Of a DNA stretch of 64,000 bases, positions 1 to 10,747 are shown piece by piece. Source of the stretch: Parietaria judaica (Eukaryota; Streptophyta; Magnoliopsida; Rosales; Urticaceae). Numbering within the stretch: position 1 is the stretch's first letter; every line of letters begins with the position of its first letter. Below the pieces are notes generated by a model. That model was not told the origin of the DNA. It ran no database searches and was given only the letters and a program-made list of their open reading frames with translations. The position numbers were made by a program, and so were the translations under genes. The stretch lies in the NCBI GenBank assembly GCA_954871525.1, contig OX940860.1, positions 27,994,001 through 28,058,000 on the forward strand, given 5' to 3'.

Positions 1-540
1 CACGTGTACGCCTAAGATCAATTAAAATCTAAAAACATCAATTATCTATGCTGGTAATTTAACAAACACTAACTCGACATGAGCGGATTATATGGACCTC
101 GTACCCAAACTCAATCTTATACTAAGTTCGCCGTCATATTTCCAATATTTTTATTTCGTTGCAATATAGTACAGTCAAAGGCCACAAAAAATGTCGAGGT
201 ACATGTGTACGTCTTTGATTAAACTATGAAACATTAATTTTCTATGCATGTCTTTAGCTTAACTCGACATGGATAGAATTAGACATAGACAATATTTTGT
301 ACCCAATCCCAATCTTATATCAAGCGCGCCATAATATTCCTTATATCCTTATTTAGTGGTAATCTACGGCTAAAGGCCATAAAATAATGTCGAGGAACAC
401 GTTTACGTCTAAAATTAAACGCTACAAAAATAAATTATCTAAGCGTGTATGTCTAACAAATGTTAACTCGACATAGATGAGATTAGATGGCCTCGACCAT
501 TATTTGTACCCAGACCCAATCTTCTGTTAGTTAAATGCAC
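1..540. repeat. Tandem repeat, about 198-bp unit, 2.7 copies
   Basis: Three diverged copies begin near 1, 200 and 397. Each has a start like 'cacgtgtacgcct', a middle 'taactcgacatg', and then 'gtacccaaactcaatctta'. The array runs off the left edge of the window, so its full copy number is unknown. A related scrap containing 'taactcgacatgtacgaaattagaca' pieces lies near 32085-32140. I see no coding potential. It could be a small satellite array or the internal repeats of a transposon. Confidence 0.6.
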
Positions 541-1770
541 CAATATATTCTCAATATCTAAAAAAAAAAAAACTGTATTTGAAAATGTTGAGAGTTATTG
601 AAATAGAAAAATTAATGAAAATTGCACGGTACTATATAAGACTATCCATATATCATATGTACATATTATGCTAAATAAGTTTTAATAATGGTCTTTGTTA
701 TTAGATTTAGTGTGTTTCCGTTTTTTTTTTTTTTTTTTTTTTATCATAGTAGTAAGCGCGTTTGTTGACGTACATTAATTCGTTGCAAAATAATAAAAGC
801 AATGTAATTAATTTTTTGACTTAATTAATATTGCATAATTAATAATGTGATGTCTGTGCTCAAATTGAATAGTGTACAATTAACAAATACTCATGATCAT
901 AAAAACCAATAACATTATTCAACGTAGAACAAAGCAAATTCTTTGAGTTTGACCACAAACATATCTCCATAATAAATATGATTCAGAAATCCCACCTAAT
1001 TAATAAACTAAATGTCAAGCTATATAATGAATCAAAGCTTTGAATGTAATTTTTTTTCCTCGTCTATAATGGCTCATTATGATTCTGACCTTTTCGTAAT
1101 AGAAAATTGAGATTAGGTAATAGCTTGAACTTTAGCTCTTATAATATCAAGACATGGTGTATAAATAATTTTCTCTACATTAAAGAGAAAAATAATTACA
1201 CGATCTTTTGAAGATTCGCATGGATCTATAAATGCCTATGATATGCGCGCCGCGGAATCAGGTATTACGTATCGGGGGGTTACATATAATTTTTTGTCAA
1301 AAATTTAACTTGAGAATGTTGTATTTGAATTTCAATGAAAATTAATTAGTTAAACTGAAATTTTATATGAATTGACACTAAAAAATAAACTAGGGTATAT
1401 TGTAATTCGGGATGCGGTTCAAAGAGGGGGATGGGATAGTTGATGATTGATAAAGAAAATTCGGGCTTTCGAGCTTGTTTAATAATTCATTGATTTCGTA
1501 ATGTTCGGTTCTATCTTCGTCATTGTACTTTATGCAATTGGGAAACTAATCTCATTTAGAAAAATTAGTTTCAAACGCGTATCAAAAGAATTTATTCAAA
1601 CAAATAATAATACTGACAGATCACAACACTCATAAACAATAATTTAAAAAAACGCAACAACAATTAAAGTACTAAACCTTTTCATTTGTCACCTGTATTT
1701 CTAGCTATTGTAAGACTCATCAATAGCATCAACCCTAGCACTACAACTAATAAATCACCACCATGACCAC
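541..1770. other. AT-rich intergenic stretch, no gene seen
   Basis: This is the 3' flank of the pectinesterase gene. It holds poly-T and poly-A tracts (for example about 720-742) and no ORF or family-like sequence that I can support. Confidence 0.5.
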
Positions 1771-4762
1771 CTAACCCCTCAACCCGGCCACGAACTTGAC
1801 ACCGGTCGCCGGAAGCCACGAGAGCCCGTCGATGAACCGCCTGACCGTAAAAAAATTTGCAGTTGATGCGTCCCGGATAATGTGGAAACCAGGCCACTTG
1901 ACCCGTCCAGAGAGGCCTGCCCCGGGACCATAGTTCCTGTATTCGCCATACCACAGCGTCCCCAATGCGAAGTCGCCGTACCACTCGAGCCAGCCCCTCG
2001 GCTGGACTAAGCCGCTCATGTACGTGTTCATGTAAACCGTCCTTGAAAACTGCTTCCACGGACGGCCAAGGTATGTCGGCTGCGTCGCAAGGACCTAATC
2101 GCCAACAGAAAAACCGTTACACATGTGTGCAACAAACACGTCATGGAAAGTATTAATAATAATTTTTAGACATTGATTAGTTATGACTAACTAAACTGCA
2201 TGTTCATCTACATATTCATGTAAAACGACGTTTACCGCTTAATTACTGAAGAAGAAAAAAAACAGCCCGTTAAATTCCAGTTTCCCCTTTAAACATTTTT
2301 ATCATTCCATAATAATTATGATGATGACCTGGCTGTCCTGGATGGTGAAGCCGGTGCTCTGGTGGGGGTTCTTGCGTCCCTGGGCGGCGATGGTGACCTT
2401 CTGGAGGGGCAGCGGGCCGCGGGTGAAGATCCGGCATTTCTGGAGCACGGCGGCGCCATTGCCGAAGATGAAGTCGATGGTGCCGTAGACGTCGCACTCA
2501 CGGTAGAACTGCCGGAGCGAGTGGGCGTAGAGCGTGTCCTGGTGGCCCTCGAAGCTGCAGCGGAAGAAGGCCGACTGGTCCGAGTCCACTCGGAGGGCAA
2601 CGGCCTGGTGGTTCTCCGGTGGAGCGGTGTTGCGGAACGTCATGTCCCGAGCTATGAACCCCTTGCCGGAGACGGCTGTGCATGCGTTGCATGGGGTGAT
2701 GGTGATATTATTAGTGGAAAGAAATTCTATAATACTTTGGTCATATTTATTAACAGGATCATTAGATCATTTAAGTGTAAAACTTTATATGATTTAATAT
2801 TATAATGAGCATAATGTATTTAGTGATATGATGATATATATTGTTTTTATATATATCTTATCCGGGGGCCGAGCCAGAACATTAACTAAGAGGGGGCGAA
2901 AATTAATAGATCATAAATTTCAAAATAAAACGGGACATTGAAACTACTAATATACATTGCATTACAACTTTTTTTTTTTATGAACTTTTGATTTATGAAA
3001 ATAATTCATTAGGATCTCTATATGATTAGAATTCTCATAAATTTCAAAATAAAACAAGACATTGAAACTACTATTATACATTGCATCACAACTATTTTTT
3101 ATGAACTTTTGATTTATGAAAATAATTCAATATAAAAATCTCTATAGGATTAGAATTCTCAAAAATTTCAAAATAAAACGAGACATTGAAACTACTATTA
3201 TTCAAAAAAAAAATTGTAATCATAATTACTGTTGCTAAAAAATTAAAAAAAAAATATGTAGAGATTGAGAATTGAACCAAGGCTATAACTTGGAGGAGCA
3301 ACAAGATTCCACTACACTATAGTGACATTTAGTCTACAAATGTTATGTTTATTATTTATATATAAACTTATATAATAATATGAATACATTAAAATAAAAA
3401 ATAACGAGCTCGGACCAAGTGGGCGGCCGCCCCTGCTCCGCCCCTGTCTTATCGATTCTAAGTGTTACTTGCATTATTTCTAGATGTTTTAATAATGAGG
3501 GTTGCGTTAAAATATTTGATTATTAGGTTACGAAAAGTGATCCTTTAAGCTAAAATAATAGCTAGTGGCCTAAATGTGTTTTTTTACTAAACATTATGAG
3601 TCATATATATATTACAATAATTCAAGTCAAAATGATGAAGAGGGTAATATACGTACATAAAATTTTAATTATATATGTTCTTATATATATATATATATAG
3701 TACATATATAGTACATATTGATATTGACTTACCAACGGTCGCAGTTCTGAATGTAGTCCAGCCTTGCATGAAGTTCCTATCGCCGGTGACGATAGTCTCT
3801 CCGATCCCGTCTCCAACGAACATTATATTACTCTTTTTCTTCTTCATGTCTATGTTCTCCCTGTAAACCCCTTTCTTTATGTATATCACGTACCTCCTAT
3901 TACTATGACTCGGCGCCCCGTCCACCGCCTCCGTTATAGTCCGGTATCGCCCGCTCCCGTCTGCCGCCACCACCGCATCCGCATGCATCCCCCGACCGCC
4001 ACGCGCCCTGACCATATCCCTCTCCGGCCCCGTCATCCACGGTGGAAACTCTGGTGAAGAACCGTGATGATGATCGGTATTAGTACCATTATGAGGATTG
4101 CCAGGGTTTCTAGGGTTTGTTGGGGTTTGTGCTCTCGGAGGCTTGAAGGGCAAGGCGTGAAGTTCGACGTACATGGCCAAGACGTTGCCAATCAGCTGTG
4201 TGACCTGCCTCAGGCTCGCTCGGATGAACCGCTCGACGCGGCGATCGGTGCCCTCGAACCCCTCGAGACACGTGTCCTGGTTGCTCAGCGCTGCGCTGAG
4301 CCACGCTTTGAGGTTAGCCTCACGCCGGGCATGGACCGGGCTCGGGGTAGGGCTAGGGTTTGACCGGATGAGCCGCATCTCGGCGAGGGACCAAGCAAGC
4401 TCAGTGACCGAGAAGTCGAGGAGCTCTTGGCAGTCTCCGATCGCGACTTGCTCTCTGTAGCTTATGGAAAGCGCGTTGAACCGAGTGATCATGTCAATGG
4501 CAGCCCTCGCCTCGTTGAGCGAGTGCTTCAGCGCGGCATGGAGTACAAAGTTCTTGATGTCCCTGTCGGCTTGGTACTCGTCGACGTGGCTCGTTTGGAG
4601 GCTCGCGAGCTCGGTTTCGAGGCTGGCAAGACATGAGGGTTTGTCTTCAGTGTCATTGCAGATTTTGTGAAGCATGATTGCATGATCATGAGGTGAGGAG
4701 TATGAAAGTATTTTTGGTGTGATGATCATGAAAGTTATGAGGAATATAGCTTCAAAACCCAT
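1771..4762 (-). CDS. Pectin methylesterase with PMEI pro-region (pectinesterase/pectinesterase inhibitor)
   Basis: Demethylesterifies homogalacturonan in the cell wall. Three exons read on the minus strand: 4762-3733, 2675-2329 and 2094-1771, joined at GT..AG sites (first donor GTAAGT) with phases that fit, giving 566 aa. Residues 1-22 form a hydrophobic signal peptide. Residues 30-190 are the inhibitor (PMEI) domain, with Cys35, Cys44, Cys111 and Cys165. A basic processing-type segment (RARGGR) lies at 252-257. The catalytic domain follows from about 262: Q367 (HQAVALR), Q389 and D390 (QDTLY), D411 (DFIFG), and R470 and W472 (LGRPWK). These are the family's active-site residues, so the enzyme should be functional. 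The stretch between the second-exon end and LGRPWK is shorter than in many relatives. The start ATG gives a good signal peptide. The isoform cannot be named. Confidence 0.93.
2863..3446. mobile_element. Non-autonomous hAT-like element in intron 1 of the pectinesterase
   Basis: The ends are imperfect inverted repeats: 'cgggggccgagcc' on the left, and 'ctccgcccctg' on the right. They are flanked by the direct repeat 'tcttatc' (2856-2862 and 3447-3453), as expected for a 7-8 bp target duplication. Inside, a block of about 124 bp is repeated almost three times (starts near 2912, 3036 and 3160). There is no transposase ORF. Confidence 0.7.
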
Positions 4763-4807
4763 GATTGGATATGTTTTTTTAATGAATTTTAATCAGAGAT
4801 TGATTAT

Positions 4808-4820
4808 AATATATATATAT
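4808..4820 (-). promoter_or_regulatory. Candidate TATA box of the pectinesterase gene
   Basis: A TATATATATAT run on the minus strand lies about 46-58 bp upstream of the ATG at 4762, which would leave a very short 5' leader. AT-rich context makes such runs common, so support is modest. Confidence 0.35.
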
Positions 4821-5766
4821 GTTAGGGAGTGAAAATGGTCAGGGATTGTTTGTTGGTAAAGAAAAAGATTGAAGCTTTCAAGACTACTTGAGTCAAGTTG
4901 GTGAATTTACCCTTGTCTTATGCTTTCTTTCAGCACAAAGTTAAAAATTGATGCTTTCTTTTTTGTCAGAAGATTTTTGAGAATAGATATTCCCTCTATA
5001 GGTTCACAATCAAGGGATCTTTTAAATTCTTTTTTCTTCTCTTTCTTTAATTAGGAGTAATAGTGATTCGCGTTACTTACCGTGTTCGAATCTCAGATTG
5101 AGTCATTTTGCTTGACCCGTGTTCGCTGATCGTTATTAATCGTGCTCGACACAAATAGACCCAATTAATTAGGTCAATCCGAACTCTTTTATATCGCGTC
5201 GCTTCTGGCACAGACTATCACCCGTTATATAAAAGGTAAAGTAATTGTAGGAATTTCTCATTTTTCGAATGGTGAAAACATACTTATATATCAAAATTTA
5301 CCTAGCGATTAAGTTGAACAGCACCACAAAATTAAATAGTACACTTAATGTTCTAGGTAATGTTGCGGTGGATTTCGGCGTAATCGTATTAAGAATAAGA
5401 AAAATTTCGACTTCAATTTTGATTTTTGTATCATTGTTTCTAAATAAGGTATTTGATTTCATATAAAATGCCGCATCTAATAAATCGCATCCCTTAATCA
5501 CTTTTATTCTTGAAAACGCTAATTAATTCCTTTTTAATTTCTAGAAAAAGTATTTTTTTTCCTCAAAGCCTTTTTCACATTCAATTAAGCCGAATCAGGA
5601 TGTGTTTCTAGTCTTAAACTATAAATGAAGCCTAATTATTAATTAAATTTTTTTACAAATCACTTTTAATATATTTTAAAAAAAAAACATTATTATCCAA
5701 CCAAGTATTTATTACATCATCACAATATACAAAATTTACTAATACGATATGTAGGCCTCACTTAAC
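4821..5766. other. Intergenic, no gene seen
   Basis: This lies between the promoter side of the pectinesterase and the 3' end of the DUF1399 gene. The part around 5060-5230 is less AT-rich, with repeated 'cgtgttcg'-like words, and may be an old retrotransposon remnant. Nothing else is recognisable. Confidence 0.45.
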
Positions 5767-8700
5767 TCATGAAAATATCCCTCTTTTATACAACTGGTCG
5801 CTTCCTTCCTCTGGTGAGTAGCCAAATCCAGCGGGCCCTGCATTCCGATTTGCGTTTTCCGACACGATAACTGCCTTTGCGTTCAAATGCCAAGGTTGTA
5901 CGTAGGGCGAAGAACTAGAAACCGAACACAAAGACGGGTAAAGTAGCACAGAGCCCCAATCCCTACTTCCGGGGATTGCTTCTTTCAGCCGTCTCCGTAC
6001 CAACAAACGGCCCAAATCCTCCTTTCTCATCTCCGAGACGCTCCGTAGTATCGTAATGCATAAAAGAAGCAAAAGAACAGCGTCTTCTTCGGGCATGAAT
6101 TCCACTGCCAAGAGCTTCCAATTGAGAAGAGCGGTCGCCCTTCCGTTCGGATCGTCCTCGGTGAAGCGCACAAGTGTCAGAAATCCCGTATCGTCTTCAT
6201 CTTGTTCCTCGTTCCTCGCTTGGTACTGCATTTTCCGCCCTCTCAAGAGCTTCACCTGAAAGGTTATAAAAAAGGCAAAATTATGTTATATGGAGTTGTG
6301 ATACGACAAAGACGGGAATTGATTCTTATTAGTTCTACCGTGGACTCTGAATCTTGCGTTACTAAATTGAATCTCGGGGCCGATGTTGATGATTCTTGTT
6401 GAATCGTCAGTTTGTCACCGGACGAGAATTCCCATGCGGCGTTGCATTGTTCGATCGGTTCTTCGGGTGTTGCCGTTCCTACCACCCTCTCTGCTCTAGA
6501 TGGTAACAAGCAGCCATGTTTAACAATTTTCTCAACATGTACACTATCGAGAATGACCAAAGAAAATAATTTTTTTATTTAATTGCCGGAATCTCGGTTC
6601 AATTTCGCTCGTAGGTGCACTTCGCACCTTCAATAATCACTCTCTGAACTTGAAAATTACCCTATGAACTTATCGCATTGTCTCGAGTTTTCCTTCTAAG
6701 TTAGATATGTAACGTATTCCCGCTAAATTTTAAGCCACGAGGTTTAATACAAAGACAATAATATAACAAAAACCGTAATATATACAGAAAAGAAAGACCT
6801 AATTATTCTTTTGTGGTCTGAAATTTTGGATCACTAATTAATAGTATTATCAAAATAATCCTTATTTAAATCTCATAATTAAGTGGTAACAACATACCAG
6901 GGGCTCGACCGATGGAACCGGCAACATAAGACCAAGAACCTTCTCGAATTTCGATAATCCGGTCTTCTCGTTTCACAGTCGAAGGCGTTTCGCCTCCTCT
7001 TCTCCAAAACCCTCCCCCGACCCTGCATTTTAATTGGAGTTCAATACAAGATAATTAATCACACAAGAAATTAGGATATCCGTCGGAAATTACCTTATTC
7101 GGATCACAAAACACTCTCTCCCAGCATGATCAAGAACCGATCGAGAAATCCACCGCCCTTCTTGGGGCCGGTAATGATTCATTCTGAGGATCACGTCGGA
7201 TATCATAGCGCCCGAATCGTCCGTCACACGATCGGGGACACATTTTAACAAGTACGAGGCCTGGACCGGTGGGGTGATTGAAGTGGCGATCATCACTCGC
7301 GGACCAACTTGACTTTGCAGGGTCAATGAAGGAGCTCTCAACACGTCATTCCAATGGAGCGTGACAGATTCTTTGACGGTCTTCGATGTACAGCAGTGCC
7401 CGCCGAGGCGGCAACGATCGATTTTGACACCCTTTGTCCCGAATTCTCCATAAAAATGCCAAGCTTTTTGCCACGTTTGGTTCGAGAAGCTGGAAACGGC
7501 TTTGTCGAGCTTCAACTCCTTGTGACATCTGGCGACTCGGAGGCGAAGGAATTCATTGTTCTTCTTACCCTGTACTGCCCTCGTCTCGGGCTTTAGTCTC
7601 GTAAAGACACAGACCTGCGGATAAAATTAATTAAATACCGTCCCAACTTTAGATAAATGAACATTTCAAGTATTACTCTTTAAGCAGTTTTCTAGATATA
7701 TGTTCATTCTACTGAATTAGTTTTTCCCAAATTTTAATTAAAAAATACCATTAAATTCGATTAACCGAAAAACCTATTCTGATTGATACCGGTCTTCTCG
7801 GTTAATAACTAAAACCGAACTTCTAAGAGATATTTTAGTTAAAAATATATTTATAGTTTTTGTTTATCCAATTGACTTCAGTATGAATATCTAGATATGG
7901 CTATGTTATTATAGTACACCTGAATAATTCAGTTATAAAAACTGTTTTAAACCGAAAACGAATCGGTTTTCAGTTCTAGATGAGAAGCTTAAACAAAGTA
8001 GCTGATTTAGAATCAGCATTTCACCGTGAAACTATAGACAGACCTCAAGCAAGAACCGGGGCAACATGGACTTGTACTTGTTGTTGACGTCAATGTCCGA
8101 CACTTCCCAACAAATCTGAGGTTTAAACCAAGCAATCCCGTCGATGTTGAAGTTGATGTCTCCGCCGGCTTTCTCGTACGGCTGGTCGAACGTCGCCTCC
8201 CACAGATTCTTCGTCTCTTCTGCTTCGTTCCGTGTCACGTTTTCGCAAACACTCACGGCCTTTCTCATCTCGGATTCGACGTCCTTCATATCCTCTGCAT
8301 ATACTGTTGGATAACTCTGAATCATTTAGAATTATCCAAGAATAAGTGAGACAAACAAGAAGTTGTTGTAACAGTACAAAATATATAACATGCATTTCCA
8401 ACTATTTCGTATTCTTAATTATCGTCGATCAAATAAAATGCTGAATAAATCAGAATTCACAATATATATATATATATATGTACCTTCTTATACTTTACTC
8501 TATATTTTATTCTTAATTATCATCTATTTTGAATCTAAAACACTATCATTATCCAAAATAATTTCAAGATATGTCTTTGCATAATAACAAAAACACCAAT
8601 TAAAAAGACAATTAAGTGGTCCAATCAAACCTTATTAAACACTAATACCTTACCCCAAATTTCTCATATTTTTGGGATATTTGCAGCAGAAGTACCATGA

Positions 8701-10747
8701 AGTACTTCCTTGTACGCGGCAAATTTCAAATTTATTTTGTCGTGACAAAAGTTCCAAGAAGCTAAAAACATTTGTTGTCTTAAGTTACAAATTTAATTTT
8801 TATCATGGCCAAAGTTCCAAAAAACCAAAATTAGTTCGGCCATGAGTTCCGAACTTCATATTGCAGAACGATTTTTTGGTTTATAAAACTTTTGCAACAA
8901 CAAAAAGAAAATTTTGGAATATGCCACCTAGAAAGAGGTACTTTATGGTACTTTTGCTGCAAATATTCCATATTTTATAATTAAAATTAATTACAATTCT
9001 AAAGACTTACGATTATCCAAAATTAGAATTCACAATAAAAACATATTTACGCGGTAAAGAAAAAATCACTTACCAAGCTTGCTTGGCCTAATGGTAACTC
9101 CACTACACCTCTTTTCAAGAGGTCACGGGTTCAAACCTCATGGGACTCAAATGAGTGCCCCCTTTACAAATATAAATTTGACCAATAGTGTCACCTGTTC
9201 TTACACTGAATATATGAAGTAATGCGAAAGTGCATTGTAACCTTAGCCGATAACGCCACCCCATTCAAAAAAAAAAACAATTTACTGCCATAAAGATCAT
9301 ACTTGATACCAAATTTATCATATTTTATTCTTATATTTACTAGTATTATCCAAAACAAAAATTCAGATATATTTATTTACATGGTAACAAAAACACCATT
9401 TAATAAGACCATGAATCGGTTTAATTAACCTTATTAAATACTTATACTTTATAGCTAATTTCATATATTTTATCACACATAACATTAACATATGATAAGT
9501 CAACGAACCTGATGGGTCAACAGCATGAGAAGAACATCAGAAGCAGGAACAAGGCAAGACCGCACCGGTACGCCACTTTTCCTCTGCAACAAGCTTGCAA
9601 AACCCGTATACCGTTGCCTCGCCGCAATCAAGTACATAACCTCCGATCGATACGGCTCCGGGAACATTCCGTACAGATGCCTCCGTCGCGTCACCTCCTC
9701 CATAACCGACAGGTCGACGGGACCAGACTCAGACTCTGACCCAACATTGTTCTCGAACGGCTCGTCCGGGTATCTCTTGACCCAAATCTCGTGGCACCTC
9801 ATCACGGCGTACTCTTCATTCTCCTCGTCGAAAATCAACGGCTTCCCTATGAGCCTCGAGAATTTCGATTCGCAATATTTAGCGTAACGGACCTTTCCAA
9901 AGAATAATAAATCAATGTAAAGAGAAACAGCAAGACACAAGTAAAAATAAATCGAATTTACGTGAAAATCCAATTTGAGAATGAAAAAAAGGGACTTCCT
10001 CAAGAATTTACTACAATCGAAAAGTTCGTTAAAATGGTGGAGAGCGGGCACGGAAAAAAAATCCTCGTAAAATGTCAATTATAAAAGTCATAATTAACCC
10101 CTAAAATATGCGATAAATTATGCCACGAAACAATGAAATAAGCCGGGCCCAAAAACGAATTAAGATCACAAACTCTAACAAACACATGTTTAAATTAATG
10201 GATCGGGTCATGAAAACGGATTCCAGTAACAAAACTCTAATAAATCACGTTGAATTCAATCGGCTGAGCAAAAAGAAACGGAACCGGGTCACGAAACGGC
10301 AACGAACCGGGTTCAGCGAGTGGCAGAGCCAGACCCACTCAATGTCCAGAGGAGGGAGAATCACCGGAGCAGTGGGACCCACCGCAAGCTCCGAAACCAA
10401 CGGCATCCACAGCTCGGTGTACCTGCACGGATATCACGAGACCCGATCAGGACCGTCCGATCGGATTAATTACTTCATGGACTTCGGAGAGCTGACCTCC
10501 GGACGGACTCGAGGCGCGTGGGCGCGTGGTGGAGCCAGGGCGAGTCTGCGACGGCACGGAGGAGGGTGAGAGTTCGGCGGGCGGCGGCGACGAGGTCGAG
10601 GCCGAGCCGGAGCGAGTGGGAGTGGGAGTGGGAGTGGGAGTGGGAGTGGGAGTGGGAGTGGGAGAACTCGCTGAGGCTGCGGGTGGAGGAGGAGACCGAC
10701 GAGGCGTTGGTGGCGGCGCCGGAGATCTCGGACGTGGTGGACGACAT
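5767..10747 (-). CDS. DUF1399 / glycine-rich domain-containing protein (GRDP)-like
   Basis: Eight exons on the minus strand: 10747-10497, 10422-10308, 9892-9509, 8316-8044, 7614-7094, 7022-6898, 6490-6339 and 6255-5767. All junctions are GT..AG and the phases (2,0,0,0,2,1,0) fit, giving 769 aa. Exons 1-3 hold the DUF1399 region: LVAAARRTL, then RYTELWMPL, then DIEWVWLCHSLNPVRYAKYC, then the EIWVKRYPDEPFE stretch. Exons 4-8 match the conserved rest of plant GRDP1/GRDP2 proteins (SYPTVYAEDMKDVESEM, YWEVSD-type and KYKSMLPRFLLEVC, VGGGFWRRGGETPS, RVVGTATPEEP, LLRGRKMQYQ, RDWGSV). Relatives in Arabidopsis are linked to development and stress responses; the molecular role is unclear. Oddities are a His-Ser repeat in exon 1 and a C-terminus of about 35 residues with only scattered glycines instead of the usual Gly-rich tail. 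Start: the ATG before the Ser/Thr-rich leader. Confidence 0.88.
8674..8969. mobile_element. Small TIR element in intron 3 of the DUF1399 gene
   Basis: Terminal inverted repeats begin 'gggatatttgcagcagaagt' on the left and end with its near reverse complement ('acttttgctgcaaatattcc') on the right. Flanks are 'atattttt' and 'atatttta', a probable 8-9 bp target duplication. There is no coding capacity. The GGG-type ends and TSD length suggest a Mutator-like derivative. Confidence 0.6.
9074..9277 (+). mobile_element. tRNA-derived SINE in intron 3 of the DUF1399 gene
   Basis: A pol III A-box-like segment (TGGCCTAATGG, 9084-9094) is followed 33 bp later by a B-box (GGGTTCAAACC, 9127-9137). An unrelated body of about 130 bp ends in an A-run at 9267-9277. 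This is the architecture of plant SINEs. It lies antisense to the host gene. Target duplications are not clear. A functional tRNA is excluded because no cloverleaf closes. Confidence 0.7.
10613..10663 (-). repeat. Hexanucleotide repeat encoding (His-Ser)n in exon 1 of the DUF1399 gene
   Basis: About eight GTGGGA units on the plus strand translate on the minus strand to eight alternating His-Ser pairs, at residues 29-45. The unit length keeps the frame, so copy number can vary without breaking the protein. Confidence 0.85.

Noticed and set aside
2362..2805. Open frame of 147 codons on the plus strand
   Set aside because: Antisense shadow of pectinesterase exon 2; no family match and it runs through the exon-intron border.
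9074..9160. tRNA gene
   Set aside because: A- and B-boxes are present, but arms do not close into a cloverleaf and an A-tail follows a SINE body.
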